Shown here piece by piece: positions 23,783-36,600 of a stretch of 64,000 bases of DNA. Positions within the stretch are counted from its first letter, which is position 1, and the number at the start of each line of letters is the position of its first letter. Made by a program: the position numbers and the translations under genes. Source of the DNA: Puffinus mauretanicus (Eukaryota; Chordata; Aves; Procellariiformes; Procellariidae); assembly GCA_023333565.1 (NCBI GenBank), contig JAJKFH010003075.1, forward strand, positions 1,353,501-1,417,500, given 5' to 3'. The notes beneath the pieces are model-generated. The model had not been told where the DNA came from. It did no database searches and saw only the letters and a program-made list of their open reading frames with translations.

Positions 23783-23808
23783 ATTCTCTCATGGGAACAT
23801 GAGAGAAT
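23783..23808. repeat. Perfect 11-bp stem-loop with GGAA loop
   Basis: ATTCTCTCATG (23783-23793) pairs completely with CATGAGAGAAT (23798-23808) around the four bases GGAA, a GNRA-type tetraloop on the + strand. No gene, promoter or transposon end is recognised around it. The function is unknown. Confidence 0.9.
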
Positions 23809-24076
23809 ACATTGCTGTACTGTTGATTCTGATTTTTATACCCGTCACAAATCTGCTCCTGTTGTGTATGGATTTTGCATTTTCACCAAAGATTATAGTA
23901 CTCAGTATTCGTGTACTCAAGCATGCTAAACTAGAGTGATGGAAAGCCGTTCTTACAGTTTTTTTCCAAGATCATGGTTTTGTCCAAAGTTTCCCTACAT
24001 TTTCTACCAATTTCCTGACAGTTGAGTGCCAAACCCAACAGGGATATCTGAAAAGTCTGAAAGGGGCAAATATAGG

Positions 24077-24142
24077 ATGTGCCCACACAAGGTAGAGTGC
24101 ATCACTGCAGCGGACAATCCCTGGTTCAAGTCCAGTAGATCT
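24077..24142 (+). repeat. tRNA-like SINE head or tRNA pseudogene
   Basis: GGTAGAGTGC (24091-24100) resembles the 3' half of a tRNA D-arm (GGTAGAGCGC). CTGG-TTCAAGT-CCAG (24121-24135) is a perfect T-arm: four base pairs and a canonical seven-base TTCRANN loop, equivalent to a pol III B box. The two are 34 bases apart, close to tRNA spacing. The anticodon stem does not pair and the acceptor stem is not visible, so this is a decayed tRNA-derived element, not a working tRNA. Confidence 0.4.
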
Positions 24143-26924
24143 GATGGTAAACATGATCAAGAGAGGTTCTGCTTTAACTAGCACAGCCACACTTCGCATA
24201 CCCTTCTCTGTAATTTAGAGAGCGTTTAGAATAATGTCACCTTTGCTTCTGTAGCAGAATAGAGGGAATTTTACAGATTTAAAGGCACGGTATTGCACAT
24301 TTGGACAGAAGAATAGCCCAAGAGTCGCAGTCTAGGCCCTTCTGAACTACAGAGTGAAAAGTCACAAAGTCTGAATGCTTTTTTAATAGAGAATACCTTA
24401 GTGGTTTGTAGCAAAAAGGATAAAAAATTAGGCTCCACTGTGAAAAGTGAAAGTGGGAGTAACATGTCATGTACTATTGTGCGCTTTATAGTGGAGGTGG
24501 TACAGGTACAAAGACCTTTTCATTTCTCAGTGTCCTTAGAGACTGTCAGAAGAGAGTCAGAGTATAGCCTCTGTTATATCAGTGTACTCTTGCTCTTTTA
24601 CAATGCTTTTGCAAGTTCTGAATGTGTCCCAGCTATAAACATATTACACCTTTCTGGGTGCTGGTTGACTAACGATGATGGGATAGCTTGAAAAGGAAGA
24701 AACTTTTTCTCATGCTTGTACTGCACTGGTGTACTACACAATGGGTTTGGCATTTGTAGGACAGGAGCAGCCTTTGGGAACAGGTACTCCACAGCTGAAT
24801 GCTAGGTGAAATTCACTTTTTCCAATATGAAGCTCTTAAAACATTGTTTTACGTAAAGAAAGGGTTTTGAAAAAATGGATTCCTATTTGCTTTATCACAA
24901 CCAGAGCAGAGGCTGCAGGGTTTTTTTTGTCACTGCAGCTGCATGCTGCTTTTGAGCTTGGCCTGTCTTTTAATGAGCAAGACTTTAGTACAAAATTAGC
25001 ACTAGAAGTGGTTTCTACTCATGTGGACTGAAAATATAAGAAAACAGTTCCTTGAAAATTAGTAAAGAGAAAATTCCTCTAAATTCTTGCTGCTGGTTGG
25101 TGATAATGGAAACCAGGTTTAGAACTGAAATTAATTTTTATTGTCAGCACAGCAGGGCTGCATTTATGCATCAGTTTAACTCTGCTAACCTCAATAAAGT
25201 TGCTCCATACTTACTGTCCTTTAACAGAGCCTACTGCTCCAAGAGTAAAGGATTACAATAGAGAATATGTAGAGCCCTTAACTACAGAGCATACCATAAG
25301 CCCTTCGTCTTTTTCATTACAAATCCAAAGCCAGTTACTCTGTACAGAAAAACAGAATGCAGAAATACATAACTAGCTACAAAGTCAAGGTATCTTCCTT
25401 TCATTCTTTTTTTTAAATTTCTGTTTATATCTGTAGGCTATATATAGTTAAATGACTTCATACATTTTAATGTTTTTTTAATGGCATCTTGCATAACAAA
25501 TGTAACTCATTGAAGCAAATTTCTGTGCTGTTTGCACATTTCTGGTCCTATTAGAAATTAATAAAACAATCTCCAATGCAGGTGGAAAGGGTTATTTATT
25601 AAAAAATACATAAGAAATGGTAAAGAAGGACTAAGCCTCTGATTAGTGTTTTCAGAATTAATATGCCAGAAATTTTGAAAACAATATGTTGCTGTGGAGA
25701 TTGTGGCATGACATGATGTATGATGAGGACAACATGATCACGTGCAGACCTCCATGGGTTGCCATGTCCTGCAATGCTTAAGACAACTGTTGGAATTGCA
25801 TGCAACCAAAATAAAGCTGTTTTCTTATCTCTTCCAGCTTGTCTGCCTGTCAGTGTGGTAATTTTGCAGCAAAAAGATCTTTGAAGCCAGTTGGAAGAAC
25901 AGAAAGACAGGGGATACTGACCAGAAAGGATCTGGGGGCAGCTGTGGTCATTACATCAAGTTCTCAAGTGTGTTTTTGCTCCACCTTGCTATTTGGGAAC
26001 TGTGAGAGAGAAGTAGCTTGACAATTGAAGTGCTATCTATCTCATCGCTGCAGATACATAGCTTGGGTTTGAAACTGCCTGTGAGCCTCCACTAAATCTT
26101 ATCCTATCTGAGATAAACAAAGCAAAAATGAATTCAAAGTAGCAATGGCAATTCTTGGCATAGTAATTATCTCAGGAGCTTTTGATGGTCAGTCTGTATT
26201 TGAGCTATATCTGAACCAAGTGATCCTTAATGCAAGTCCACAGCATTACAAATCACGGTACCCCGAAGCCAGGTCCTTTACACCTAACTTCGTATTCCTC
26301 CGACATCCTACAGATGATGATAAAAGCCGGAACTAAAAATCATTAGCTTGAAAAATCATTACAAACAAAATCAGTCCAACAGTTCAGCAGAATTCCTTCT
26401 TTCCTCAGTATTCTCCAGCAATATCCCACCACTATGATGCTGCCATTTTTTTCTTTTTCTTTTTTTCTTTTTTTTTTTAAATTTTATTTTACATTTGTTG
26501 TGTTGTACAGCAGTTAGAGAGGAGTCTGAGAGTTAGGTTTATGTACTCTATTCCAGTTTGTGGCTGATTCAGAAAGCAGCAACAAGAACCCCTTTAGTAT
26601 AGGTAACAATTGCGTTGGGATGTGTCTGTAAAAAGAAAAAAAAATATTTTGAACACCTAGCATAGAAAACATTCTGGAATTGCATTTTGTTTTCTTTTTA
26701 CTGCTGCAGGTTAGTGCCAGCCCATGCTTCCTCTCATGCTTGAGAGAAGCTCTCTACAAGTATTTTATCCTATCTCCTTTTCTTCAATCACTCTAAGAAA
26801 CTCTCTTTTGCTGTGATAAAAAGACAGAGTACTGTTTGGCTACTGCTGTGCTCAGAGCAAATTTGTTGTGGTCACTCATTTTGTTTCCATTTTGCTGAAA
26901 TACTCCACATCTTTCTGTATCCCT

Positions 26925-27049
26925 GTACTTTCTCTTGTCTTGGGATCGTAACCTTTGGAGACAAGGATCATCTCTTTACTGTCTGTGGTACTCTTTGCCA
27001 TGTGCAGTGGGGCTCTCTATTGGTATTACTGTAATGCAGATTCACAATG
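26925..27049 (+). mobile_element. Ancient L3/CR1-type LINE 3'-end fragment
   Basis: ATCGTAACCTTTGGAGACAA followed by GGATCATCTCTTTACTGTCTG and GTGGGGCTC..TACTGTAATGCA follows, block by block, an old amniote repeat that I remember as 'ttgtaagctctttggggcagggaccatctctttgttctgtgtttgtacagcgcctagcacaatggggtcc...ctactgtaatacaa'. The divergence is high. The overlapping 120-codon frame (26935-27297) is chance. Family naming is from memory, and the limits are approximate. Confidence 0.55.
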
Positions 27050-28338
27050 TGATCAAACAGTTGCATCTTTTCACTGGGTTGGATACAAAAATGCCTAATT
27101 TCTTTCTTGTGGGAAGGAAAATGAGTCATCTTGAATACCCCAATCATGTAAACTACCAGGAACTTCTTGTACTCCATGGTTATCTTGGCCACCGGTGGTT
27201 AGTTTATCACCTTAGATATCTAGTGAAGTGCAGGGTGATTCTGAAGAAGGGAAAAAATGTTGTGCACAGAAGAAATCTTTTTGAATTGGGATGTTAAAAA
27301 ATTGCTGTGTGTTTGTGGAATTAGGATGATACTTTAATTCTTAACCAATGCAGTTTACTGGGAATGATTTGTGGCTATGTAATAAATAAATAGGATCGCT
27401 GTAGTGAAAAGTACGGGAACCACAGATAATACGTTAATTTTGTTTGTCATGTTTATTTGAGAGCACTCCAAACATCTGTCCAGTCACTATAATGACAGGC
27501 ATGTGAAATCAAAGCCAGCACTTGGGGTCTGGCCTTCTCCCCAGAACAGAACTGCTGGCTCACTGAAACTTCGTAGTGTTCGCCTGTAAAGCAGTGCTCA
27601 TTAAATGTCACAATTTTTCTAAAAGATAGGCAACCCTTAGAGCACAGACCATTGGAAAGCATATAAAGTGGAATAGACTTTGGACCTACACTTCAAGCTG
27701 TAACAATGGTTACCTCCATATTCCCTTTCATGGGAGATGACAGCAATTATTAATTTACTGAAAGCTATGCTGCCAAATACAGTAAAACACTAGACCTGAA
27801 GCTGCTTTGATAAATGAGGTAGCCAGATTGCTGGAGTGCTTCAGAGGTGCTACTCATGAAAAGTCCGAGTCCAGTGGCAGGTACCTGAAATGAAAAATAT
27901 ACAAGAGAAAACATAAAAGGAGAGCTTTGCTTTGAGTACTGCTACAAAGAATCAAAAGCCTAGGAGGCGGAGTCCTGCATTTGATGTCAAATAAACTGTC
28001 ACTAAAGGCAATGAAAATAACTCTGCTTCCTATGAGAAGGCTATTAAAGGGATGTCCTTCCATCTGGGCAAAATATCAGGCCATAATCTCATCTCTGTAT
28101 CTCTTTGACTAACTCTGTCCCCCAGTCTTCTCCCGGAGTAGGGTAAAAGAGGATAGTTTCTACCCAAGGGAACTGAAGGATTGGGCAAGAAAATAGGAAT
28201 ACAATGTTTGCAGACATAATTTCAGTGCTGCGTGCCTCTCTAGGCTTCTAAAGTTTGGATGAAGTGTGTGGTTGAAGAGGCTTTCCAAGCATTTTTTTGA
28301 CCCCGTTCTTAAAATTATGCTTTTGTCTAGTTTCTGAA

Positions 28339-28371
28339 GGGCGGGGCGGGGGTGGGTGGGTGGATGGGGGG
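28339..28371 (+). repeat. G-rich tract, strong G-quadruplex potential
   Basis: GGGCGGGGCGGGGGTGGGTG continues GGTGGATGGGGGG. Six runs of three or more G are present, mostly separated by single bases, the most stable class of G-quadruplex pattern. It stands alone in AT-rich sequence and is followed by GAAAGTCTTGTCTTG. Confidence 0.85.
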
Positions 28372-30980
28372 AAAGTCTTGTCTTGTAGTTTTTTCTTATT
28401 TGCTTGTACAGTTGAACCTCACATATAAATATCACAACTGCTTCTGCTCCAATAACCCACAGGGTAGCATTGTCTTTAGAAAAAAGTGGGAGAGCGATGA
28501 CATTGCAGGAAAGGGTTTGCTTTAAATCAACCAGAAGTCTTAGTATTTGCAAAAGCACAATTTATGCAGTGAGTGGGAGCTTAATACAAGTGCAATTAAC
28601 TGTAATGATGTTGCTAATATGCCTGAATGTTCATTCATCTTAGCACTTGAAGCTACAAAATCAAGTCACTTTCAGGTCTGTTGGGGTCTGCAGCCACCTC
28701 AGCTCGCTGTCAGTGTAGCTGAGTGGCAGAAGGGGAAAAAGCTGCTGTGGGCATCTTGCAGCTGATCCTAGGGTGCCGAGGTGCACTGAACTAGAGGTGC
28801 TTACAGCTGGCCTAAGCTGTGCAACCTCTGCTCCCTTCAGACCTCTTCTGCTGGCCCTTCATTGGAAAGATGCGTCCTATGTATTAGAGTGACAAACACT
28901 GACTCAAGCTGGAAGCAGAATAGTCCCATCACTGTGGCACTTCAAGTCACCTAAGCTTCTGGGAGATTTTCTTGGTGTTCAGTAACTTGCCAGCTCAGCG
29001 ATTTTGCTTTCTGAACCAGTGTGTGCGTGTGCTTGACACCGTGTGTGCTGATCTGCATGGTGGTGAGGGAAGAGCTACCTCAATGGTCCCTTTGACGTTC
29101 CCCATTCTGCAGAGCAGCCAAACCTTCTGAAGATGCTTCTTGCACCCAAGGGAGTGCCTGTCCCATCTTTGTCAGTCTCAGTTTATTCCATATGTAGGAG
29201 GACAGATAGGCTGACAGATGAGGTTATAACTGGATTTTTTTTGTTGTTTTTTTTAATAAATCAAGCTAGGAAAAAGAATTGGATGAAGAGAGGAGGAACT
29301 CAGCTTCATCTTCATCCTTCTGCAATGTCTCTAGTCACGTTGTCTGAAGATCTTGTCACAGCCTTCAAGCCACCAGAGGAAAACAAAAGTCATGGTATCA
29401 CTTGTCTAAAAAACCCAAACAAACATGGAAAGAACACTTTCAAAAGCAGTATTTATGCATGTGAGCTCTATAAAGGAAAGAGCACAATATGTCTAAATTT
29501 TGCTTTGCAAATCACATGGAGATGATATAAGCACAAGAGATGAGGCTGGAATATCATGTGGTGGGATTGATCCATTTTGTCTTGCCTCATTTTTGAGTGA
29601 CCTCCACACAACTGAATGCTTACTATGTGTAAAAGTGCCTATCAACTGCTGTTTTTTTTTTTTAATAGAATAAAATAGAGTTAATTAACATGCATTAGAA
29701 TAACTTCTAGCTCTCACTTTTATTACATTACAGAACATTTTCCTTCTAATTCATAAGCCCTCAAGTTTAAAAGATCAGGCTTGACATAAAAATATCTGAA
29801 ATGACAGAAAATGAGAAGAAGAGACAGAGACCTCTGATCAAATGAGGGAATGCTAAGCTCTTCAGCTAACATGAAAGGCTAATTACTGAGGTGATACTTA
29901 ATAATTGATGCCTTCATTCAGTATAGCTCTGAGATTTAGGTCCAATAAAGAATTTATGTACCTAAAAATAGTCAATATAAAACCTAATTTTCCAGCATTT
30001 GGCCCCCGGATAGGGACCCAGAACCTGGTGCATATTATTGAGGCCCTAGAGCAACAAAGCAGCCAAGGAAATTTCTCAGATCATCAGAAAGGGGCTAAGG
30101 TTAGTGCCCTCAGCCTGCCCACAATTAGCTAGGCTGGATGTGACTCTGCTAATGATGCAGAGGATGTGGCAGGGAGGCTGAGAAGCTCTCTTCTGCCCTC
30201 TGATAGAAGGCACCAGGGTTTGCTAACTCATAAGTTGTTGTTTCCTTCAGGTCCCCATTGAATCCTCATGTCTAGATCCAGTTCTAAAAATGGAAATGCT
30301 GAAAATAGAGGCAAGTGTTATGTTCAAGATTTATCTGAGGATGCTGAGAAATGCTTCTTCCCAGTCCTTGATCTAATGTGTCACTGAGGTTTTTTCCTTC
30401 CGAAACACTTAGCAGGACCATTTAATGTGCAGTCAGAGAAGGCTGAAGTGGGTTTTGCTACTGCCCCTTTTTACACAATAGCTCTTACCCAGCAGCTCTC
30501 TGGGAGATTGAATTTCTTTAGCTGGAGAGGATGAGTTCATGCATCCCTGAAGAGCAACCGTGGGGTAACAGGTCAAGCTATCAAGGTAGGACTTTTACTT
30601 CTCCTGCCTGAAGCTGAAGTGGTGTGTGGCAAATCGTGGAGGTGAGGAGACAAAAGCCCTGCAGCTCAGGTGCAAGCTAGTTAGTCCTACACAGCTGAGC
30701 CCTATTGCTGACCTACTGCCCACAGAAAGCAAGGGGATGGAGAGGTAACCAACTCTAGGGGCAGAGGTTGGCAGCCAGCTTGGTGAGTCCACTCTGGGAA
30801 AGGTCCCTGGGTACTAGCCTAAGGAGTAAAGCTGCTTCTGAAAAATAGCTTAATTCCCAAAATCCAGAGCTCTGGGACTGAAAGGATTGATCCAAGTCTT
30901 CTGGTAAAACACTGTGGTTTTGTGCCCTGCAGCAGGGTGTGGTTGGGGCCTCATCAGCCCCCACCCCTGGCAGCTGTGGT

Positions 30981-31054
30981 GGTGGAGATGGTATCAGGTG
31001 GTGGAGGTGATTGTGGTACTGGAGATAGTATCAGATGGTGGGGGTAATTGTGGT
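30981..31054. repeat. Imperfect tandem repeat, 2 x 37 bp
   Basis: Unit 1 (30981-31017) starts GGTGGAGATGGTATCAGGTG. Unit 2 (31018-31054) starts ACTGGAGATAGTATCAGATG. Both end ATTGTGGT. The units differ at about six positions, mainly G/A. It is minisatellite-like and G-rich, with no coding meaning seen. Confidence 0.85.
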
Positions 31055-31308
31055 GGTAAGGCCATTTGGGTAAATGGGCTGCACGGAGAACAATGGGTTG
31101 CACAGGGCAGTGAGCTGTGGTACCAGGCTGAGGATTTGAAATTCCCTTGGATCATGACTGGTAAATCCAGATAAAGCCTGGTGAGTTGGGTTAAAACAAG
31201 GGAGGAGGGTAGTGTAGTCACTTGCTCCCACTTTGAGGGGGCATTGAGTTCAGGCTATGTTGGAGAAGGAGGTGAAGCGCTGTCATGACTATTGGTGTTT
31301 TACTTTGA

Positions 31309-31351
31309 TTTTTCTTTTTTTTTTTTTTCCCTTTTTTTTCTTTTCTTCTTT
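31309..31351. repeat. Polypyrimidine tract (43 bp)
   Basis: An unbroken T/C run with long T stretches and interspersed C. Such tracts are hypervariable and can form triplexes. The antisense frame over it (31289-31528), rich in lysine codons, is an artefact of this composition. Confidence 0.9.
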
Positions 31352-33631
31352 AAAAATGATGGGTGACGGTTTGCTGCTGTTTTGCTTCCCACCAAGACTG
31401 TCTGGAACTGGAGGGATTGTAGGTCCATGTATGTGGCTGCCAAGTAGAGGGGCTTGTCCAGAGGTGGACTCAATCCAGATGGGGAATCGAGGTGGGTGGG
31501 GCGGGGAAAGAGAGTTATACTGTTCCACAGTTAAAGAAACTCGTATTTTCTAATACACTATGTTGCTTCTTTTCTCTCAACCTAGAAGTGAGAATTTTGT
31601 TAGGTCTGAGGTTGTCTTGTACTTCAGCCAAGGTAGTGATGCCTGCTGTAGAAAATATTATGACTGGTGATGGCAAGTTAATGTTCTTCCTACAGTTGTG
31701 GAATTCCTGGAGAGCTGTAGGAAATGTCCCAACGTTATTAAGTAAGCAGGATAGTAAGGAATCCAGTAGCAACCATGCTGCAGAGAGAGAAATCAAGCAG
31801 AAGCAGCACATTAATCAAATGCATAGGAGGAAAGAAAATGTGCTGTGCAAAATCAGATGAGTTGCGTGTTTCACTGCTTCACATTTTTTATGTTGATAGT
31901 TCACTGAAAAAATACTTTGTCAAGTTTATTGCTGAAGGTTACTTAATGAATATGGGGTTTTGCCAGATACAACTAAAAGGACAAAGCAACTATCAGTGTG
32001 TGCAACTGGCTTTCAGAAGAGGAGCCAAGCAAGTCCACATTTTAGTATAGAAGGAAGGAAACCTGCACGCAAGCTAGCTTTTCTTTAAGTTCCCTCTTTG
32101 TCTCTTAGTTTTCCATTCTCTTTTGTCTTTGATCCAAATTCATCTGTACTGATGCAGCATGAAGAATGACACCTAAAAATACATCATTATTCCCGGTCTT
32201 ATCTGTGCGTTTCTGTTTGCCTGTTTTGTTTTGTGTTTTTCTGGGGGTTTGTTTTGGTGGGGTTTTTTTGTGTGGTTGATTGGTTGTTTTTCAAATAAAG
32301 CAAAGCTTAGGAATGGCAAGTGAATTTGTCTAATTGGGAATCGCTAAATACGGTTTTGAAAAAATTTTGGGGATATAGCAACAATGCTGAAACAAGCCAG
32401 GGAAGATCATCATAACCAACAAAAAAAATCATGTGATTTTGTGACTGTGCCTCTTAAAAAAACCTGCAAGCCTGACGTTTTGGTCCTAATTAACAAATGT
32501 GTAGGTTTAGTGTTTAAAACCTCCCCTCAAACAACTGTTGTTTATTGCTTTGGTCTTCTGTGTTGACTTAGTCAGTTGGTTTGGTCTTGCATCCCTCTGG
32601 GAGAGACTGTTCTCCTTCCTCTTCTCGCTCAGAGCATTCAAGTTCTCACCATTCATATTTTCATGAAGGCTCTTGTCCTGGCTTTGAACTCTCTGCCTAA
32701 TGACGAGGCACCGAGCTACGGTAATAGGCCACAGAAAGCCATGTGCAGGAGACCACAGTGTCTGGAATCAAGGGCTTTTGGATAGCCACCCAGAGATGTC
32801 AGTGGAGGTACTATGGGCAAATAGAGTTAGACATGTTTTATTTATTCTTCCTGGAGAGAAATGGATTAAAAAGCAAGCATTGCTAGGTTCTGGTTTGCAT
32901 CTGCCAGATGCTTGTGTGCTCAATTATAATATCTTCCTTTTTGCATTCAACAGGAATGGACACTCCTTCCTCCATTTATTTTGGCCTGCCTCAGCCTGCT
33001 TCCACTCCGGTGCTCTCTTTGTACCGACCACACGGTAGTTTGTTGTTGCTTTGGGAGCTGCAAACGCCCCTCTCTAGCCCAAGGCGGATCTCTCCATGAG
33101 AGTCTTGCTCCGTGCAACGTTGTCTGCCTGGGCATATGGGTTACTAAGCTTATCCACCTTCATCCCTGGCACGAGCTGAGGTAGCCATGAGTTGTGGGAC
33201 TGTGCTTGGAGAGACTGTGAATTGCTTGTGTGTGTTATCAACTGGTTCATTTCAAATTTAGGTCAACGTGCAAAATATTTCTGGAGTCACTCTTTGCCGA
33301 TTGTCTGACTGTGTTCTTATCTCTAGCTGTAGAGATTTGTAAGAAATATTAAATTTGGCATGAATGAAATATGAATTGAAATGTGTCTATGAAAGCACTG
33401 GAAGAAGCATCAGACCAAGGGTTAAAAGAATGGCCTGTGCTCAGAATGAAGAATGCTGCTGCCAGGTCGCTCTTCCCAGAAGTAAAACTGAAAAATGTGT
33501 TTTTTATGTCAAGACCGTGCTGGCAAGACCACAGCACAGAGGACTCCTTGGTGGAAGACCCTGCATCCTAACAGCAGGAGGCATATGGCATTCTTTTTCA
33601 TGTTAGCCCAATAATAAAATGAGCTTTTTTT

Positions 33632-33670
33632 CCCCTCTTCTTATTTCTTCCCCCGCCCCCTCCCCCCCCC
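33632..33670 (-). repeat. C-rich tract, G-quadruplex potential on the minus strand
   Basis: CCCC at 33632-33635, then C5-G-C5-T-C9 at 33650-33670. Read on the minus strand this gives at least four closely spaced G runs. Confidence 0.75.
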
Positions 33671-36600
33671 ATCTTCTTTCTTACCAGGAAAACCAACGAA
33701 CAGCAACTTTTGCTGTTTTTTGTGGCATGGTGCTGTGCTCTCATTCCAGAGTGGACCATTCCAGGGCAGATGTGAGATGCTTGGCTGCACCACTGAGCTA
33801 CTGTCACATGCCAAATCTCTTCTGCATGTCATCAAAAGCTTCTTAAACTAGACTTTTTATCAGCAATATACAACTCTTTTTAAAATATTTAGAAATTTAA
33901 CAGTTGTGTATACGCTTCTCCTGTTAATTTTAGAAGATCTGAGGGTTTTTTTTCTATTGTAGACTTTGGGTAGCTGGTCTTGTTCTATAATCCTCCTTCA
34001 ATAAATTTCTTATTCTTATATAATATATATTTCTTATATATTAGCCATGATATATAGTCAAACTATAGGCAAACAGGACATCAAAATTTAATTAAGATTG
34101 TTTAGAAAAGGAGATGCATAGTTGCACTCTGTAAAGAAATTAAACTGTATGTTAATTCTGTCCTTCTGCAACGAAGACCTGAGGAAACCCCCACCTTCAG
34201 CTCTCCGATATCCACAAGGCTGCTTTTCCCCTCCCCGCCCCCATAGCAGATAGTTAAATTTTTTAGACTATGTGGTCATATAAAGCTTAGTTGTGGAGTT
34301 CAGTGAATTTAATTCCTGCATATTACTTGCATACCCTTATTGGCAAATCCTTCAATAGGGTCAGGTTAAAAAACAAAAATTGCATTTTGGAAATTGGTGA
34401 CTCTGATCAAGATAATGGCTTTCTTAGCATTGCCTGTTGCTTGGAATCACTATAGCACTAAAAAGGGGAAGTGTAACAGCAGACAAACATGTATGACATA
34501 TAACATGCTTGCATTGTTTATTTTCAAACTGTGCTGTAGTCTTGATATTAATGAAGAAAAAAGGAGAGGTGGGTGAAGAACTTTGTTAGGGTTTTACCTT
34601 TGTAAGACCCATGCTCTTTTCCATTGACTTTTGATTATTTTGTGAGGTTAGCACCTAAGGGGATAAGAATAAACCAGTTCAGGCCAGCTCTGAAGAGCGT
34701 TAGCACATTAAAGATAAATTATTTTGTCAAGAGGAGAGGACAAAAGAGGAAACAACACTAGCATAATGGCCATATGGTCTCAATAATAGTACAGCTCCAA
34801 AAGGATCTAACAGCTGTTTTAAGTATCTGCTCTAGACAAACACTAATGTTAACTAGAAATTAATGTAACTGAACCACTGAAAGAGGGTAATTGTAGTTTA
34901 ATATGAAAAAAGCAACAATATGATAGCAGGCCAGGATCTGAAGGAACCATTAGATTTTCAGCAAACAGCCAGAATCCATAAATGTAGCTTTATGTAGTTC
35001 TGTTTCTACCAATAGCGAAGAGAGTATTAAAGAATGAAATTATTGAAGCTTCCAGTAAACAACATCCTCTTTGGTCTGTCCACTTTCTAAACTGTAACCA
35101 AATTATTCTTTATTTGTATAACCTAAAGCTTGGCAAAATTTCATCCAAACCTCAGTAACTCTCCTAAACTCTGGAGTAATTATCCTGTAAACTCACTGCA
35201 AGTAAAAATAAAAACTGCAAACCTACGCAGCTTGCTGCTGTCCTGGCACGCTGAGTCTGGTTTCCAAGTTTTGTTTTTATTAGCTTAGGCAGACAAATTG
35301 GTAGGAATTAAATGTGAGATCAGTTACATAGTGCATTTCTGGGTATTCAAAAGTGCTGATAAAATCCATTATGGATTGTGTGGATCAAATGTCATTAGGT
35401 GCCAGACATCTTTCACATCTGTGAGCTTCACATAAGCCTTTTGGCAATGCCTTTGAGAAATCTATACCTTCATTTGGAGCTACCTTTAGGTTAACCAGTA
35501 CCAGAAGGGGACTCTCTTGAAAGGAGACAGTCCATTTGTATGTGAGTCATACTTTATTCACCCACTTTCCTCAAAATGAAAGGGCACGTGAACACTTGAA
35601 TGGCATGCTAACTGGAGAAGTATCTGATCGTTTCATTCTACCACCATAGAGTAGATAAAATGAAGCCTAAACTAGGGTTAAAAATGGTCAATTCTTTCTT
35701 CACTTAATCTTGATTCTGTTTTTCCTGAATGATGTGAAAATATATATATACCCTGGTCATCGTTTTATGGGGCAAAATCTGGGCTCCACTAGATTTGGTT
35801 GGCCTCCAGATCTCATTTATAGCTGCTTTACCTAGTCAGAGCTAGAAACTTCTGGAGCTAGAAAAGAGAACAACTCTGTTCACATGATATCCACAGCTAA
35901 ATCAAGTGACTAAAGAGCCAGTTAAACCTCACTGTGCTCCTTAGATTTCTTGGAGCTGTTTTCTAGAAATAATGAAATATTTCTGAATACAGAAATACTG
36001 AAATACAGCACACTGATTGCAACAGAAATGTAACTGTTGTACTATTTTTATCGAAGCCTTGCTCACCCCTTTTTAAAAACAAAGGGTCGTGCAGGAAAAG
36101 GAAAGTCTTATAGTACAGCTGTTTTGAAGATGCCAGACATTTCAGGCAAAGGTTTTATACCTCTGAAACGGTCATCAAAATTTCTCTTAATGGTGTGATT
36201 GACAGTAAATCCTGTGTCTTCCTTGCTTAGTCGCTTGCTTACTTCTAACTAAGAAGAGATCCTCAAGACAGAAAAGGCAAAGACATTGGTGTTCAGGAAT
36301 AGCAGTACCATTCCGTGATTTACTACTCTCTATGGTGCTTTGGAAATGAAAAATACATTTTTATTATTATTTGGGATGTTATATTGGGTGCTCAAGATCT
36401 GTCAGTGAGGGGAGAAGATGGAGTTGGAATCTACTGGATTTAATAAGCAATGTGGATTTGTTCAAAATTGTTTCTGTATTTTCTGAAGGGTAGGACAACA
36501 CAGAAAGCTTCCAGCACTGCTGCCTGTGCTGTTCTTGCCCTCTGAATAAAATGAGGCTTTTCATCTTTCTGACTGCCAATCTGACTGTCAGGGTACCAAA

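Larger units (their letters stand above)
19846..26924. other. Intergenic, downstream of KCNK2; no gene seen
   Basis: The sequence is AT-rich and without recognisable exons. It holds extra AATAAA hexamers just past the presumed KCNK2 end, a G+C-richer pocket at 20120-20260, overlapping chance frames of 111 and 120 codons on opposite strands at 21457-21911, a 22-bp palindrome at 23043, a run of 17 T at 23603-23619, a perfect stem-loop at 23783 and a tRNA-like fossil at 24077. No splice-bounded frame resembles a known protein. Confidence 0.75.
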
